This document shows positions 8,750-16,453 of a DNA stretch of 24,652 nt, one piece after another. The notes beneath the pieces were generated by a model. It was not told the origin of the DNA, ran no database searches, and was given only the letters and a program-made list of their open reading frames with translations. The position numbers and the translations under genes are program-made. Numbering within the stretch: position 1 is the first letter of the stretch; each line of letters starts with the position of its first letter. Source of the DNA: an uncultured Actinomycetes bacterium (GTDB lineage Bacteria; Actinomycetota; Actinomycetes; Nanopelagicales; Nanopelagicaceae); assembly GCA_903932695.1 (NCBI GenBank), contig CAIZGZ010000199.1, positions 1-24,652 of the forward strand. The letters are read 5' to 3'.

Positions 8750-9216
8750 GAATTCCCCTTTCCATTGAAGTACGTTAAACGAAATTTTCCAATTTGGATC
8801 TCGTCGCCTACCGCAAGGCGTGAGTGAGTAATCGCCGTTGCGTTGAGATACGTGCCATTTAAACTCTGCTGATCGGCGATCTCATAATCGCCATTCTCTA
8901 GTTGTGTAATCAGTGCATGACTACGTGAGACGGTGACATCATCCAGTGAGATATCTGCTTCACTCGAGCGACCGATCGATGTCCGATCACTGTCGATTAA
9001 GAATCGTGAACCCTTGCTTGGTCCGGCCACAACAATCAGCATGGCGTGGTTCTTGGGAAGAGCTCCCACAACTGCTCGATCTTCGAGCGTGAGCAACGTG
9101 AATACCTCTTCCAGCGGACGAGGTAGCGGCACTGAACGCAAGGCCGAGAGGTGGATGGTGGTCGTCAGTTCAGGCGATGCTGGAGTGCCAGTGACTGGCT
9201 CTTCTTGCTTGCCCAC
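8746..9216 (-). CDS. garA: FHA-domain protein, GarA/OdhI-like metabolic switch
   Basis: A 156-aa protein with a C-terminal forkhead-associated domain that binds phosphothreonine. Visible FHA residues are GRS (about 82-84), SRSH (about 97-100) and NGT (about 120-122), counted from the GTG at 9216. In GarA and OdhI the FHA domain folds back on a phosphorylated N-terminal Thr pair and then releases 2-oxoglutarate dehydrogenase and glutamate enzymes. Here the N-terminal segment reads ELTTTIHLSAL (about 16-26) instead of the usual ETTSVF context. The start at GTG 9216 is chosen because AAAGGGG sits seven bases upstream. A TTG at 9264 is in frame but lacks such a site. The position directly after gcvH and before the ftsR-like gene is the conserved actinobacterial order. 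Confidence 0.9.
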   Translation of the reverse strand: MGKQEEPVTGTPASPELTTTIHLSALRSVPLPRPLEEVFTLLTLEDRAVVGALPKNHAMLIVVAGPSKGSRFLIDSDRTSIGRSSEADISLDDVTVSRSHALITQLENGDYEIADQQSLNGTYLNATAITHSRLAVGDEIQIGKFRLTYFNGKGNS

Positions 9217-9305
9217 TGAGGCACCCCTTTCCTTGCTGTGAGAACCGTTTATCTTCTCTATCAATCTTGACTAGAGGCTGACACTATTCACAGATCAAGG
9301 GGAAA

Positions 9306-9683
9306 TCAAGCCGTAATTGCTGCGTACTGCTCTGCGTTCAAAAGGTCAAGTGGCTTAGTAGTAAATGTAATCTCTGCAATCCAACCGGCGTTGTACGGAT
9401 CAGAGTTAATCGCTTCGGGAGCGCTATCAAGTGCGGGGTTGACAGCAGTTACTGTTCCAGTTAGAGGCGAGTAGATTTCTGAGACACTCTTTGTCGATTC
9501 CACTTCGCCGCAGACCTTTCCTTCGGAGACAGAATCGCCGAGCTTTGGAAGTTGGATATAGACGATATCTCCGAGAGCGGCTTGAGCGAAGTCGGTGATA
9601 CCAATGCGCGCGACTGTCTCAGATGTAAATGAGATCCACTCGTGCTCTTTTGTGTAATGCAATTCAGCAGGTATCAGTGACAT
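9306..9683 (-). CDS. gcvH: glycine cleavage system H protein
   Basis: A 125-aa lipoyl-carrier protein that shuttles the aminomethyl group from GcvP to GcvT and is then reoxidised by lipoamide dehydrogenase. The lipoylation site is Lys65 in ESTKSVS, preceded by GKVCGEVESTK (55-65). The N-terminus YTKEHEW (10-16) and the C-terminal NSDPYNAGWI are standard. The ATG at 9683 has a GGGAG ribosome binding site about six bases away. A 71-bp gap separates it from the phosphatidyltransferase gene upstream, so a separate promoter is possible, but I cannot pick a convincing one. Together with gcvP it covers two of the four glycine cleavage components. Confidence 0.97.
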   Translation of the reverse strand: MSLIPAELHYTKEHEWISFTSETVARIGITDFAQAALGDIVYIQLPKLGDSVSEGKVCGEVESTKSVSEIYSPLTGTVTAVNPALDSAPEAINSDPYNAGWIAEITFTTKPLDLLNAEQYAAITA

Positions 9684-9754
9684 CTCGCACTCCCTTTAAC
9701 TTTCGTTGGTCAATAACTCTTTTAGAAATCATTGGAAAAATCTGGCAGTTCAGG

Positions 9755-10318
9755 TTACTCAAATGCAAGGCGAGAATAGTCGATTGCGGTGAGAATGTAG
9801 AGCCCAATCCCCCACATTGCGAAACTCCAACCCAAGGTATGCGCGACTTGGCCCCAGAACGAATGCCCTTGAAGCAGCAAGAATGGAAACGCGTAGAGCA
9901 GGTTGAAGGTCGCGGATTTTCCAAGGAAGCTGACCTCAAAGAGTTTGCCGGAACGTTTTTTATAGATCGCAACCATCACGAGCATCCAGAGGTCACGAGC
10001 AAGCAGAACGCCCACCATCCACCATGGAATATAGGCCTTAATCGCAAGACCGACCACAGTGGCTGCGATGTAGAGGCGATCGATCGTTGGGTCCATCGCT
10101 GCACCGAGTTTGGATTCTTGATGGAGCCATCTAGCAATTTTGCCGTCAAAGTAATCTGTCCATGCTCCGATTGCGAGCACCAGATAGCTCCAGCCACGCT
10201 GATTTTGCGCCAGTAGCAGCCAGAGGAAGATCGGCACGCCTAGCGCTCGGATAAAGGTAAGCAGATTCGGGATGGTCAGGACGCTCCTGCCCTGATTCTG
10301 ATTCATTTCACCTGACAT
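9755..10318 (-). CDS. CDP-alcohol phosphatidyltransferase (PgsA/PgsA2-like)
   Basis: A 187-aa integral membrane enzyme that joins a CDP-activated lipid to an alcohol in phospholipid synthesis. The full CDP-alcohol signature is present: Asp55, Asp58-Gly59, Ala62-Arg63, Gly72, Asp76 and Asp80. About five to six hydrophobic segments are visible, from about 18-37 through to 162-180. The closest syntenic match is pgsA2 (Rv1822), which lies near gcvH and garA in mycobacteria. Whether the acceptor is glycerol 3-phosphate, phosphatidylglycerol or another alcohol cannot be told from sequence. The ATG at 10318 lies 25 bases after the der stop. A longer frame reaches 10429 but would overlap der by 86 bases, so it is rejected. 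Confidence 0.87.
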   Translation of the reverse strand: MSGEMNQNQGRSVLTIPNLLTFIRALGVPIFLWLLLAQNQRGWSYLVLAIGAWTDYFDGKIARWLHQESKLGAAMDPTIDRLYIAATVVGLAIKAYIPWWMVGVLLARDLWMLVMVAIYKKRSGKLFEVSFLGKSATFNLLYAFPFLLLQGHSFWGQVAHTLGWSFAMWGIGLYILTAIDYSRLAFE

Positions 10319-10343
10319 GCGCGGGATCTCGGCAACCCAACCA

Positions 10344-12344
10344 TTAATAGGTTGGCTTACGCCGTTCTTTCCGCTCTTCACGCTCTCGGACCTTGATAGC
10401 AACCTCAACCGGACTGCCATCAAAACCAAACTCCTCGCGGAGCTTACGTTCGATGAAGCGACGGTATGAGGGCTCTACCCACTCGCTCGAGAAGACGACA
10501 AATTTAGGTGGGCAGGTACCCGCCTGAGTGGCGAATCGAATCTTAGGCTGCTTGCCACCTCGCACTGGTGGTGGAGTTGCTGCAATCAGAGCGCCAAGGA
10601 AGGAGTTGAGCTTGCTGGTTGGAATGCGTTTCTCCCAAGAGTTGAGAGCCGTGCGTAGCGCGGGCGCAAGTCGATCTCTATGCCAGCCCGTGAGAGCCGA
10701 GACGTTGACGCGCTGCGCCCATGGGTAACGCTCTAGATTTCGCTCAAGCTCTTTATTTAATTGCTCTTGTCGTTCGGTGTCGACGATGTCCCACTTATTC
10801 ATGACCAACACAAGGGCTCGTCCTGACTCTTCAGCCATCGTGACGATGCGAAGATCCTGCTCGGTCAATGGAACCGATGCGTCAAGAACGACGACTGCAA
10901 CCTCGGCACGATCCAATGCAGATTCGGTTCGAAGGCTCGCGTAGTAGTCGGTACCACTATCAAATTTTGCTTTGCGCCGAATTCCGGCGGTATCAATAAA
11001 GCGCCAGGTATTTCCACCAAACTCAATAAGTTCATCAACTGGATCTCGAGTAGTTCCGGCTGCATCATCAACCAGTACACGCGCTTCTCCCGCTAGCGTG
11101 TTGAGCAAACTTGATTTTCCGACATTCGGCCGGCCGACTAGTGCAACACGTCGATACCCATCATCGGCGGGTTCGCTTCCAACTTCTGGCAACTCTTTGA
11201 CAACTAAATCAAGAAGATCACCGGAGCCTCGGCCATGGAGCGCTGAGACAAAGTGCGGCTCCCCTAGTCCTAGGTTCCACAGTCCGTGAGCCATATTCTC
11301 TTCGGTAGGACTGTCGACCTTATTGGCTACCAGAATAACTTTTTTGCCAGAGCGGCGAAGAAGAGTCAGAAGGGACTCATCCTCATCGAGTGCGCCAACT
11401 TGGGCATCAACGACGAAGAGAACAAGATCGGCTTCATTGATTGCAATCTCAGAACCAGCGGTGATCTTCATGGAAATGCCCTCGGGCTTCACTTCCCAAC
11501 CACCGGTATCGATCAAGAGGAAATCTCGACCGTTCCACTCCGCCTCGTACTTGACGCGATCACGCGTGACGCCGGGAACGTCTTCAACGATCGCTTCTCG
11601 TCGTCCAATAATTCGATTGACCAGTGTTGATTTACCCACGTTTGGACGACCAATGATGGCCACCTTAGGCAGACCAAGGAGGTTTCGGCTCTTCGCCCAA
11701 TCCCAAATGACATCAACCACTTCAGCAAGGTCGAGATTTGTTGAATCAATCTCGAGGGCATCATCGGCCATCCGCAGTGGAGAGATCTTTCGGGTTGAAT
11801 CAATTTCATCACGGTTGGTGAGCGAAGTCGCTACCTCATCAGTAGAAAGTTCTTCTTCGCCAGCGAGTTCTCGTTCGCGACGTAAAGCTCGTGCATGTAG
11901 GTCGGCATAGAGAAAGATCTTCAACGCTGCATCAGGAGCGACAACTGTGCCGATATCACGGCCTTCCACAACAATTCCAGTAGGAGCTGCATCAATAAGT
12001 TCATGCTGAAGATCAAGCAGAAATTCTCGGACTTCGGGTTGAGCCGAATAGATTGAGACCTGATCTGTGACTCTCGCCGAACGAATGTCTCCAGTAACAT
12101 CGACATCGCCAACAAAAATTCTTGGCTCAATCGGATCACCATTAAATGAGATACCAAGCTCACGGGCGCGATCAATTAATCTTTCGGTTGATTCAATATT
12201 TTCGGTGAGTGCAAGCCAAGTGAGAGCGCGATAAAGAGCACCCGTATCGAGGTATTGCCAGCGGGCACGTTGTGCGATCGCACGGGCTGTTGTTGATTTA
12301 CCGGAGCCACTCGGACCATCTATAGCTACTACGACAGTCGACAT
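10344..12344 (-). CDS. cmk-der: fused cytidylate kinase / ribosome-assembly GTPase Der
   Basis: A 666-aa fusion. Residues 1 to about 218 are CMP kinase, which makes CDP and dCDP: P-loop GPSGSGKST at 10-18, LDTGALYRA at 32-40, and EGRDIGTVV at 127-135. Residues about 225-666 are Der (EngA), a double GTPase needed for 50S subunit assembly. The first G domain has GRPNVGKST (232-240), DTGG (279-282) and NKVD (341-344). The second has GRPNVGKSS (404-412), DTAG (451-454) and NKWD (516-519), followed by the KH-like domain (about 575-660). The linker is only a few residues. In many actinobacteria cmk and der are adjacent or fused, so both parts are probably functional. The ATG at 12344 is preceded by TAGGGT and six bases, compatible with a leaderless start. 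Confidence 0.96.
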   Translation of the reverse strand: MSTVVVAIDGPSGSGKSTTARAIAQRARWQYLDTGALYRALTWLALTENIESTERLIDRARELGISFNGDPIEPRIFVGDVDVTGDIRSARVTDQVSIYSAQPEVREFLLDLQHELIDAAPTGIVVEGRDIGTVVAPDAALKIFLYADLHARALRRERELAGEEELSTDEVATSLTNRDEIDSTRKISPLRMADDALEIDSTNLDLAEVVDVIWDWAKSRNLLGLPKVAIIGRPNVGKSTLVNRIIGRREAIVEDVPGVTRDRVKYEAEWNGRDFLLIDTGGWEVKPEGISMKITAGSEIAINEADLVLFVVDAQVGALDEDESLLTLLRRSGKKVILVANKVDSPTEENMAHGLWNLGLGEPHFVSALHGRGSGDLLDLVVKELPEVGSEPADDGYRRVALVGRPNVGKSSLLNTLAGEARVLVDDAAGTTRDPVDELIEFGGNTWRFIDTAGIRRKAKFDSGTDYYASLRTESALDRAEVAVVVLDASVPLTEQDLRIVTMAEESGRALVLVMNKWDIVDTERQEQLNKELERNLERYPWAQRVNVSALTGWHRDRLAPALRTALNSWEKRIPTSKLNSFLGALIAATPPPVRGGKQPKIRFATQAGTCPPKFVVFSSEWVEPSYRRFIERKLREEFGFDGSPVEVAIKVREREERKERRKPTY

Positions 12345-12350
12345 GTATTA

Positions 12351-12356
12351 ACCCTA
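12351..12356 (-). promoter_or_regulatory. -10-like box for a possible leaderless cmk-der mRNA
   Basis: TAGGGT fits the actinobacterial TANNNT -10 pattern and ends exactly six bases before the cmk-der ATG. Transcription would then start at or next to the A of ATG. A -35 element is weak (TTAATG, overlapping the tyrA stop). An AGGG seven bases before the ATG could instead act as a weak ribosome binding site. Confidence 0.4.
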
Positions 12357-12375
12357 ACTTGTATTTGAATATGCA

Positions 12376-13449
12376 TTAACCGATGCTTTCGCGAGGTAGA
12401 TGTACCTTCCAACCATCGACGAGCAGTTGATCAAAGAGTTTGATTGCATCCTCGTGTGAGAGCGCGAGCGTGACAAGACCGGTCTCATGCCCTGGCGTAT
12501 GTTCAATGGTCAGATCTTCAACGTTTACCGCGACAACAGCACAGACATCAAAGATCGCCGCGAGTTGGCCGGGCTTATCCTCAATAACAATCGGTAAGTA
12601 CCAGTAATCGCGCTTCTTTCCGCCATGCTTACCCGGGATTCGCTGGTGGTTCTCCTTCGCCAACGAGAGCATCTCGTGAGTTTTGCGCAGGTCATCGTTC
12701 TGCAATGAAGTCGATAAATCATTTAAAAGATAACTTAATTTATCGAGATAGATAGCGAGGGATTTCCTATTTGCATGGAGGAGCTCTGCCCATAGATCAG
12801 GATCCGAAGCGGCTAAACGGGAGACATCCTTGAGTCCTTGACCCGCCAAGGCCAGCGCCGACTCCTCCATCCCATCGAGGGTCAACGAGAGAAGCGAGCT
12901 TAGAACCTGTGGCAGGTGAGAGATTCCGGCGATCACCGAGTCATGCTTCTCCCCCTCAAGCTCAACTTCGATTCCGCCGAGTGAAACGATCAGCTCCGAA
13001 GTCTGCTTTCGTACTTGAGGCGAAGTATGGGATGTAGGCGTGGTAATCCAAATTCGACCTTGAAAGAGGTCGCCTCGGGCTGCCAGCGGACCTGCAATCT
13101 CGCGACCAGCCATCGGGTGAGTCGAGCAGAAGCGTTCACTTATATCCGAAAAGCTTTGTATCTCTTGTATAACTTCAGTCTTTAGACCACCAATATCTAT
13201 AACTGTTGATGCTGGGTATCTCGTTCCATACTCCTTGACCAGGGTGGAGATAGTGGAGATCGGGGTCGCGATGACGATCAGGTCTGGATCGTGTTCGGAC
13301 TCACCTACTCCGATCAAATGTTGTGCAATCTCTTCGGCTTCGAGATCTTCATCCTCAACCGAAACACGATATCCGGCGCCCTTGAGTCCCAGCGCAATCG
13401 AGGTTCCAATAAGACCCGCTCCGATGATTCGTACGTGACCTCGTGTCAT
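12376..13449 (-). CDS. tyrA: prephenate dehydrogenase with C-terminal ACT domain
   Basis: A 357-aa NAD(P)-dependent enzyme that turns prephenate into 4-hydroxyphenylpyruvate on the way to tyrosine. The N-terminal Rossmann motif GAGLIG is at 10-15. The catalytic-region motif STHPMAGRE is at 109-117. A helical dimerisation domain runs to about 280. The last 75 residues, starting near YWYLPIVIEDKPGQLAAIFD, are an ACT domain that in this family often senses tyrosine or another aromatic amino acid. The gene begins three bases after the chorismate mutase stop, so the two consecutive steps chorismate to prephenate to hydroxyphenylpyruvate are one unit. No strong ribosome binding site is seen, which fits translational coupling. 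Confidence 0.94.
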   Translation of the reverse strand: MTRGHVRIIGAGLIGTSIALGLKGAGYRVSVEDEDLEAEEIAQHLIGVGESEHDPDLIVIATPISTISTLVKEYGTRYPASTVIDIGGLKTEVIQEIQSFSDISERFCSTHPMAGREIAGPLAARGDLFQGRIWITTPTSHTSPQVRKQTSELIVSLGGIEVELEGEKHDSVIAGISHLPQVLSSLLSLTLDGMEESALALAGQGLKDVSRLAASDPDLWAELLHANRKSLAIYLDKLSYLLNDLSTSLQNDDLRKTHEMLSLAKENHQRIPGKHGGKKRDYWYLPIVIEDKPGQLAAIFDVCAVVAVNVEDLTIEHTPGHETGLVTLALSHEDAIKLFDQLLVDGWKVHLPRESIG

Positions 13450-13452
13450 GGA

Positions 13453-13809
13453 CTACTGCGCCAGGTCTTTTCGGAGCACGGTCGCTCCGCGGAGGTAAAT
13501 ATGCTTGATCTCCTTGAGCGAGCGGCTTGAATTCACGTGAGCCATCACGCGTACCGTACGCGCCAGCGCTCCAGGGACCGCTACTTCTACAGCACAAATG
13601 AGGGGTACATCACCAAGGTCTAGCTCTCTGGCTGCGGTAGCAGGAAAGTTCGAGATGAGGTCTGGCGTTGAGGTAAAGAGAATCGAGATGAGGTCGTCGT
13701 GAAGCACTTCGTTAGCGTTGAGCATCTCCGTAACCAATTCACAGACTGCATCAATCATCGACTCGAGGTCATCGCGCTCAAGGGTTGTCGCCCCACGGAT
13801 AGCTCTCAC
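13453..13809 (-). CDS. aroH: chorismate mutase, AroH class
   Basis: A 118-aa monofunctional chorismate mutase of the Bacillus AroH type (trimeric, not the helical AroQ type), converting chorismate to prephenate. Comparison with the Bacillus enzyme places the active-site residues at Arg5 (RAIRGATT), Glu75 (CAVEV), Arg87 (RTVRVM) and Tyr105 (HIYLRGA), all present. The start is taken as GTG at 13809, because GGGAGG lies six bases before it. The ATG two codons upstream (13815) directly abuts that site, so it would have no spacing. It is the first gene of the aroH-tyrA unit, and the AT-rich gap upstream is the likely promoter region. Confidence 0.92.
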   Translation of the reverse strand: MRAIRGATTLERDDLESMIDAVCELVTEMLNANEVLHDDLISILFTSTPDLISNFPATAARELDLGDVPLICAVEVAVPGALARTVRVMAHVNSSRSLKEIKHIYLRGATVLRKDLAQ

Positions 13810-14042
13810 GTTCATCCTCCCACTCTACCCAACCCGGCTACGTTCAGGTGAGCCATATCTCTTATGTCATTTTAAATTTTAATTGTTTAACTGATTTGTC
13901 TATTAACCGGTAATCTAAATTGTCGACTTTCAAAGGTGCGTAATATTTTTCAAATCATTGAAACCTATTTATCGATAATTAAGACCTTTTTTACGCTTGA
14001 TAATATCGATAAAACTATATTACTTTAATCATACTAGGATAC
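13810..14042. other. AT-rich intergenic region upstream of aroH, no gene seen
   Basis: About 230 bases between the end of rluB and aroH. From about 13860 it is strikingly AT-rich compared with the rest of the window. All frames are full of stops. It contains two short palindromes centred on TATCGATA (TTATCGATAA at 13969-13978 and TATCGATA at 14004-14011). Several -10-like TAAAAT boxes on the minus strand (about 13870-13895) could promote aroH-tyrA, for example a TAGACA / TAAAAT pair with a short 15-base spacer. No structured RNA could be identified by eye. Confidence 0.6.
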
Positions 14043-14089
14043 AAAAATAGATAAATTAATATTTGCTTTTTGATATTAGCGATTTATCT
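14043..14089 (-). terminator. AT-rich intrinsic terminator overlapping the rluB stop codon
   Basis: On the minus strand AGATAAAT and TAATAT pair with ATATTA and ATTTATCT. This gives 14 base pairs with a 3-base bulge (CGC) and a 10-base loop, followed by ATTTTTG. The 5' arm contains the last codons and stop of rluB. The stem is AT-rich and weaker than usual, but long and well placed to end the scpA-scpB-rluB transcript. Confidence 0.6.
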
Positions 14090-14810
14090 TTAAAAGGTTA
14101 AATAGTTTTACCAACTCCACCTCATTGATCTTGCGATAGCGACCCACACCGGTCTCTCCTAGTGCAATCGGCCCGAAGTCGGTTCGAATCAATCGAAGTA
14201 CCGGTATCTCATAGTGATCGAAGATTCTGCGGACGATGTGGTAGCGGCCCTCATGGATCGTAATCTCTACCCATGAATGCTTGGGGTTCACTTCGCGAAT
14301 CGTCTTGATAGTCAAAGCTCTGGCCAGCCCGTCCTCAAGAGCTACTCCTTTGAGAATCTCAGAGAGTTGTTCTTTTGAAAGCACGCCTTCGATCTCTACC
14401 AAATACTTCTTGACCATGCCGTAAGAAGGGTGGGTGGCGCGGTGGGCCATGTCGCCATCATTGGTGAGAAGAATGAGACCTTCACTCTCCTTGTCGAGCC
14501 GGCCCACGTGGAAGAGTCGCTCGTTGCGATCCTTGAAGTAATCGCCCAGATTTGAGCGACCTTCTGGGTCTGACATGGTCGACAAAACACCGATTGGCTT
14601 ATGAAATGCGAGATAAACTTTAGTCTTAGAGGTGGTTATCGCCTCACCATCAACCTCAACTTTAGAGATTTCTGGATCTACTTTGCTACCCAGTTCAGTG
14701 ATTTGGAGCCCATCGACGCTTACACGGCCATCGAGGATCAGTTGTTCACTCGCTCTGCGACTAGCGATACCTGCATCTGCGAGGACTTTTTGGAGACGGA
14801 CGAGTGCCAT
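14076..14810 (-). CDS. rluB: 23S rRNA pseudouridine synthase, RsuA/RluB family
   Basis: A 244-aa enzyme that isomerises uridine to pseudouridine in rRNA. An N-terminal S4 RNA-binding domain (RLQKVLADAGIASRRASEQL, about 5-24) is followed by the synthase domain with the catalytic aspartate Asp106 in GRLDKESEGL. Downstream family marks are HPSYGMVKKYLVE and EGRYHIVRRIF. The ATG at 14810 is chosen because AAAGGAAG sits just upstream and the protein then starts at the S4 domain; an in-frame ATG at 14834 is less likely. It follows scpB by 80 bases, the same order as Rv1709-Rv1711 and as in Bacillus. The exact target uridine (2605-type for RluB) is inferred from the family and context. Confidence 0.92.
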   Translation of the reverse strand: MALVRLQKVLADAGIASRRASEQLILDGRVSVDGLQITELGSKVDPEISKVEVDGEAITTSKTKVYLAFHKPIGVLSTMSDPEGRSNLGDYFKDRNERLFHVGRLDKESEGLILLTNDGDMAHRATHPSYGMVKKYLVEIEGVLSKEQLSEILKGVALEDGLARALTIKTIREVNPKHSWVEITIHEGRYHIVRRIFDHYEIPVLRLIRTDFGPIALGETGVGRYRKINEVELVKLFNLLKINR

Positions 14811-14890
14811 AGGACTTCCTTTCGTCACGGCCATGCGGGCGTGGGTGGCGTTTGCCTGGAAGAACTATAAACCCAAGGTTGAGGATTCTG

Positions 14891-15448
14891 CTAATCCGTG
14901 AGTGTTGCTAATACCTCGTCCAAGCCATCGACATCAGGCAAGAACGGCGCGAGGGCAGGCAGATCCTCGAGGCTACGGATGCCAATCTTCTCGAGGAAGT
15001 AGCTGGTCGTTCCGTACATAATGGCACCAGAGTCAGGCTCGGTCCCCCGCTCCTCTACCAAGCCTCGGGTGACGAGAGTCTTCATGACTGCTTCAACGTT
15101 GACGCCACGAATCGCAGAGACGCGAGCGCGCGAGACAGGCTGGCGGTAAGCAATAACGGCGAGCGTCTCTAGCGCCGCCTGAGTGAGGCGAGATTGCTGT
15201 CCATCAAGAACGAACTTCTCCACCATTGCGGCTTGGTCAGGATGGCTATAGAAGCGCCATCCGCCTGCGATCTCCTTGAGCATAAATCCTCTGCCGCTCT
15301 CCTCATAGGAGGAGGCAAGCGCGGTGAGGGCGGCCACAACTTCTTCGGTTGGCCGTTCGGTGATTTGGGCGAGAACGAGCTCCGTAACCGGCTCATCCAC
15401 CACCATTAAGATCGCTTCTAGGGCTTGATAAAGTTCAGGTTGAGACAT
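14891..15448 (-). CDS. scpB: segregation and condensation protein B
   Basis: A 185-aa kleisin-associated protein that binds ScpA and regulates the SMC condensin ring during chromosome compaction and segregation. Two winged-helix domains are expected. The conserved core LTQAALETLAVIAYRQPVSR (about 88-107) with the following IRGVNVEAVMKTLVTRGLVEE is diagnostic. MYGTTSYFLEKIGI near 145-158 is the usual ending motif of the second domain. The ATG directly follows the scpA stop with no gap, and GAGGA in the scpA end is a good ribosome binding site. The C-terminal tail after about 165 is short and acidic. Confidence 0.95.
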   Translation of the reverse strand: MSQPELYQALEAILMVVDEPVTELVLAQITERPTEEVVAALTALASSYEESGRGFMLKEIAGGWRFYSHPDQAAMVEKFVLDGQQSRLTQAALETLAVIAYRQPVSRARVSAIRGVNVEAVMKTLVTRGLVEERGTEPDSGAIMYGTTSYFLEKIGIRSLEDLPALAPFLPDVDGLDEVLATLTD

Positions 15449-16387
15449 TTATTCCTCATTTGTTTCAGAGTGAGCCGGAGTTTCACCAGCAAGTTCTTCT
15501 GGATCTAAGTTTTCGGGTGGAAGGTCAAATTCATCACTGACCTGAATCTCGCCAGAGGCTTCGCCGGACCAGGTAATCTGGAGCTCACCGAGGGCCATTA
15601 CCTGCTCGAAGCGCAGCACACCCTCGCGGTAGAGCTCGAGCAGGGCCAAAAAGCGAGCCACGACCACAAGGGTTGAGTCGGCATCCGAAATCAGCGTTCT
15701 AAAGCTCGATCGACCTGAACGACGCAATTGGTCAACCAGTTTGGCCGCCTCTTCGGTCACACTGACCAGCGGACGGTGAATATGCTCAACCGATAGGGTC
15801 AGCGGCACCTTGGGAGTCATCGCCCGTTGGGCTATCTGCGCAAAGCGAGCAGGGCCTACGCCAATAAGTACCTCAGGGAGCAACTGGGCGAAATGTGGCT
15901 CCATGGCTACTAGGCGCGGAAAGGCCTTGTCTGCCAGTTCAATCCGGCCATTAAAGATCGCTGCTATCTCCTTGAAGGCCCGATATTGAAGGAGGCGGGC
16001 AAAGAGTAGGTCGCGGGCTTCGAGCAGGGCGAGATCTCCCTCGTCCTCGATCTCACCAGAAGGCAATAGTCGTGCCGCTTTGAGGTCTAGCAGGGTCGCT
16101 GCAACCACGAGGAACTCGGTGGTCTGATCGAGGTCCCAACCCGCCTCAGAGCCCTCCAGGGCGCGAATATAGGCGATGAAATCGTCGGTCACGACCCCGA
16201 GAGCTACCTCGGTGATATCCATCTTGTGACGCGAAATCAGCTGAAGAAGAAGGTCGAATGGTCCGTCAAAGTTAGTGAGGTGTACTGAAAATGCGCCTTC
16301 ACTACCCTCTACGGTGGCGACAGGGCTGATCTCAGGAGCGGCACCATCGGCCGCTGTGATCGTGAGCGCCTCGTCCATGGATGACAT
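15449..16387 (-). CDS. scpA: segregation and condensation protein A (kleisin)
   Basis: A 312-aa kleisin subunit that bridges the two SMC heads. An N-terminal tail of about 35 residues precedes the conserved FDGPFDLLL (40-48) and LISRHKMDITEV (50-61). The middle is helical. The C-terminal winged helix (VARFLALLELYREGVLRFEQ region) is followed by an acidic tail of about 35 residues. The start is placed at ATG 16387: TACCTT, a TANNNT -10-type box, ends six bases before it, suggesting a leaderless transcript. The longer frame from ATG 16435 would leave only 18 bases to the divergent parA. An ATG at 16378 is another candidate. The smc gene is not in the window. Confidence 0.93.
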   Translation of the reverse strand: MSSMDEALTITAADGAAPEISPVATVEGSEGAFSVHLTNFDGPFDLLLQLISRHKMDITEVALGVVTDDFIAYIRALEGSEAGWDLDQTTEFLVVAATLLDLKAARLLPSGEIEDEGDLALLEARDLLFARLLQYRAFKEIAAIFNGRIELADKAFPRLVAMEPHFAQLLPEVLIGVGPARFAQIAQRAMTPKVPLTLSVEHIHRPLVSVTEEAAKLVDQLRRSGRSSFRTLISDADSTLVVVARFLALLELYREGVLRFEQVMALGELQITWSGEASGEIQVSDEFDLPPENLDPEELAGETPAHSETNEE

Positions 16388-16393
16388 GGATGA

Positions 16394-16399
16394 AAGGTA
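16394..16399 (-). promoter_or_regulatory. -10-like box for a possible leaderless scpA mRNA
   Basis: TACCTT (minus strand) ends six bases before the scpA ATG at 16387, the spacing expected if transcription begins at the start codon. The -35 position is weak (ATCAAG or TATCAA). It lies back to back with the parA promoter in the same 66-bp divergent gap. Confidence 0.4.
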
Positions 16400-16417
16400 C
16401 ACGCTTAGAGGCCGGGC

Positions 16418-16447
16418 TTGATACCTCGCGCGCATTAGTCGTAGAGT
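16418..16447 (+). promoter_or_regulatory. promoter of parA, probably leaderless
   Basis: TTGATA (16418-16423) and TAGAGT (16442-16447) are separated by 18 bases. TAGAGT ends six bases before the parA ATG, so the mRNA probably begins at the start codon. No ribosome binding site is seen upstream of parA, which agrees. Confidence 0.55.
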
Positions 16448-16453
16448 CCCGCC

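Noticed and set aside
9629..10216. 195-aa plus-strand open frame opposite gcvH and the phosphatidyltransferase
   Set aside because: It is antisense to a full CDP-alcohol transferase signature and to the gcvH start; no domain and no ribosome binding site.
10319..10429. N-terminal extension of the phosphatidyltransferase into der
   Set aside because: It would overlap der by 86 bases and adds residues that look like the der C-terminus read in another frame; the ATG at 10318 gives the normal family length.
11323..11910. 195-aa plus-strand open frame opposite cmk-der
   Set aside because: The minus strand encodes a motif-complete Cmk-Der protein. The antisense frame is serine- and arginine-rich, with no recognisable domain, as expected for a shadow.
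13532..13540. TTCACGTGA core resembling a ParB parS site, within aroH
   Set aside because: Only about 11 of 16 positions match the parS consensus, and the flanks differ where the consensus is strict. The bases are explained by aroH codons, and there is no parB here.
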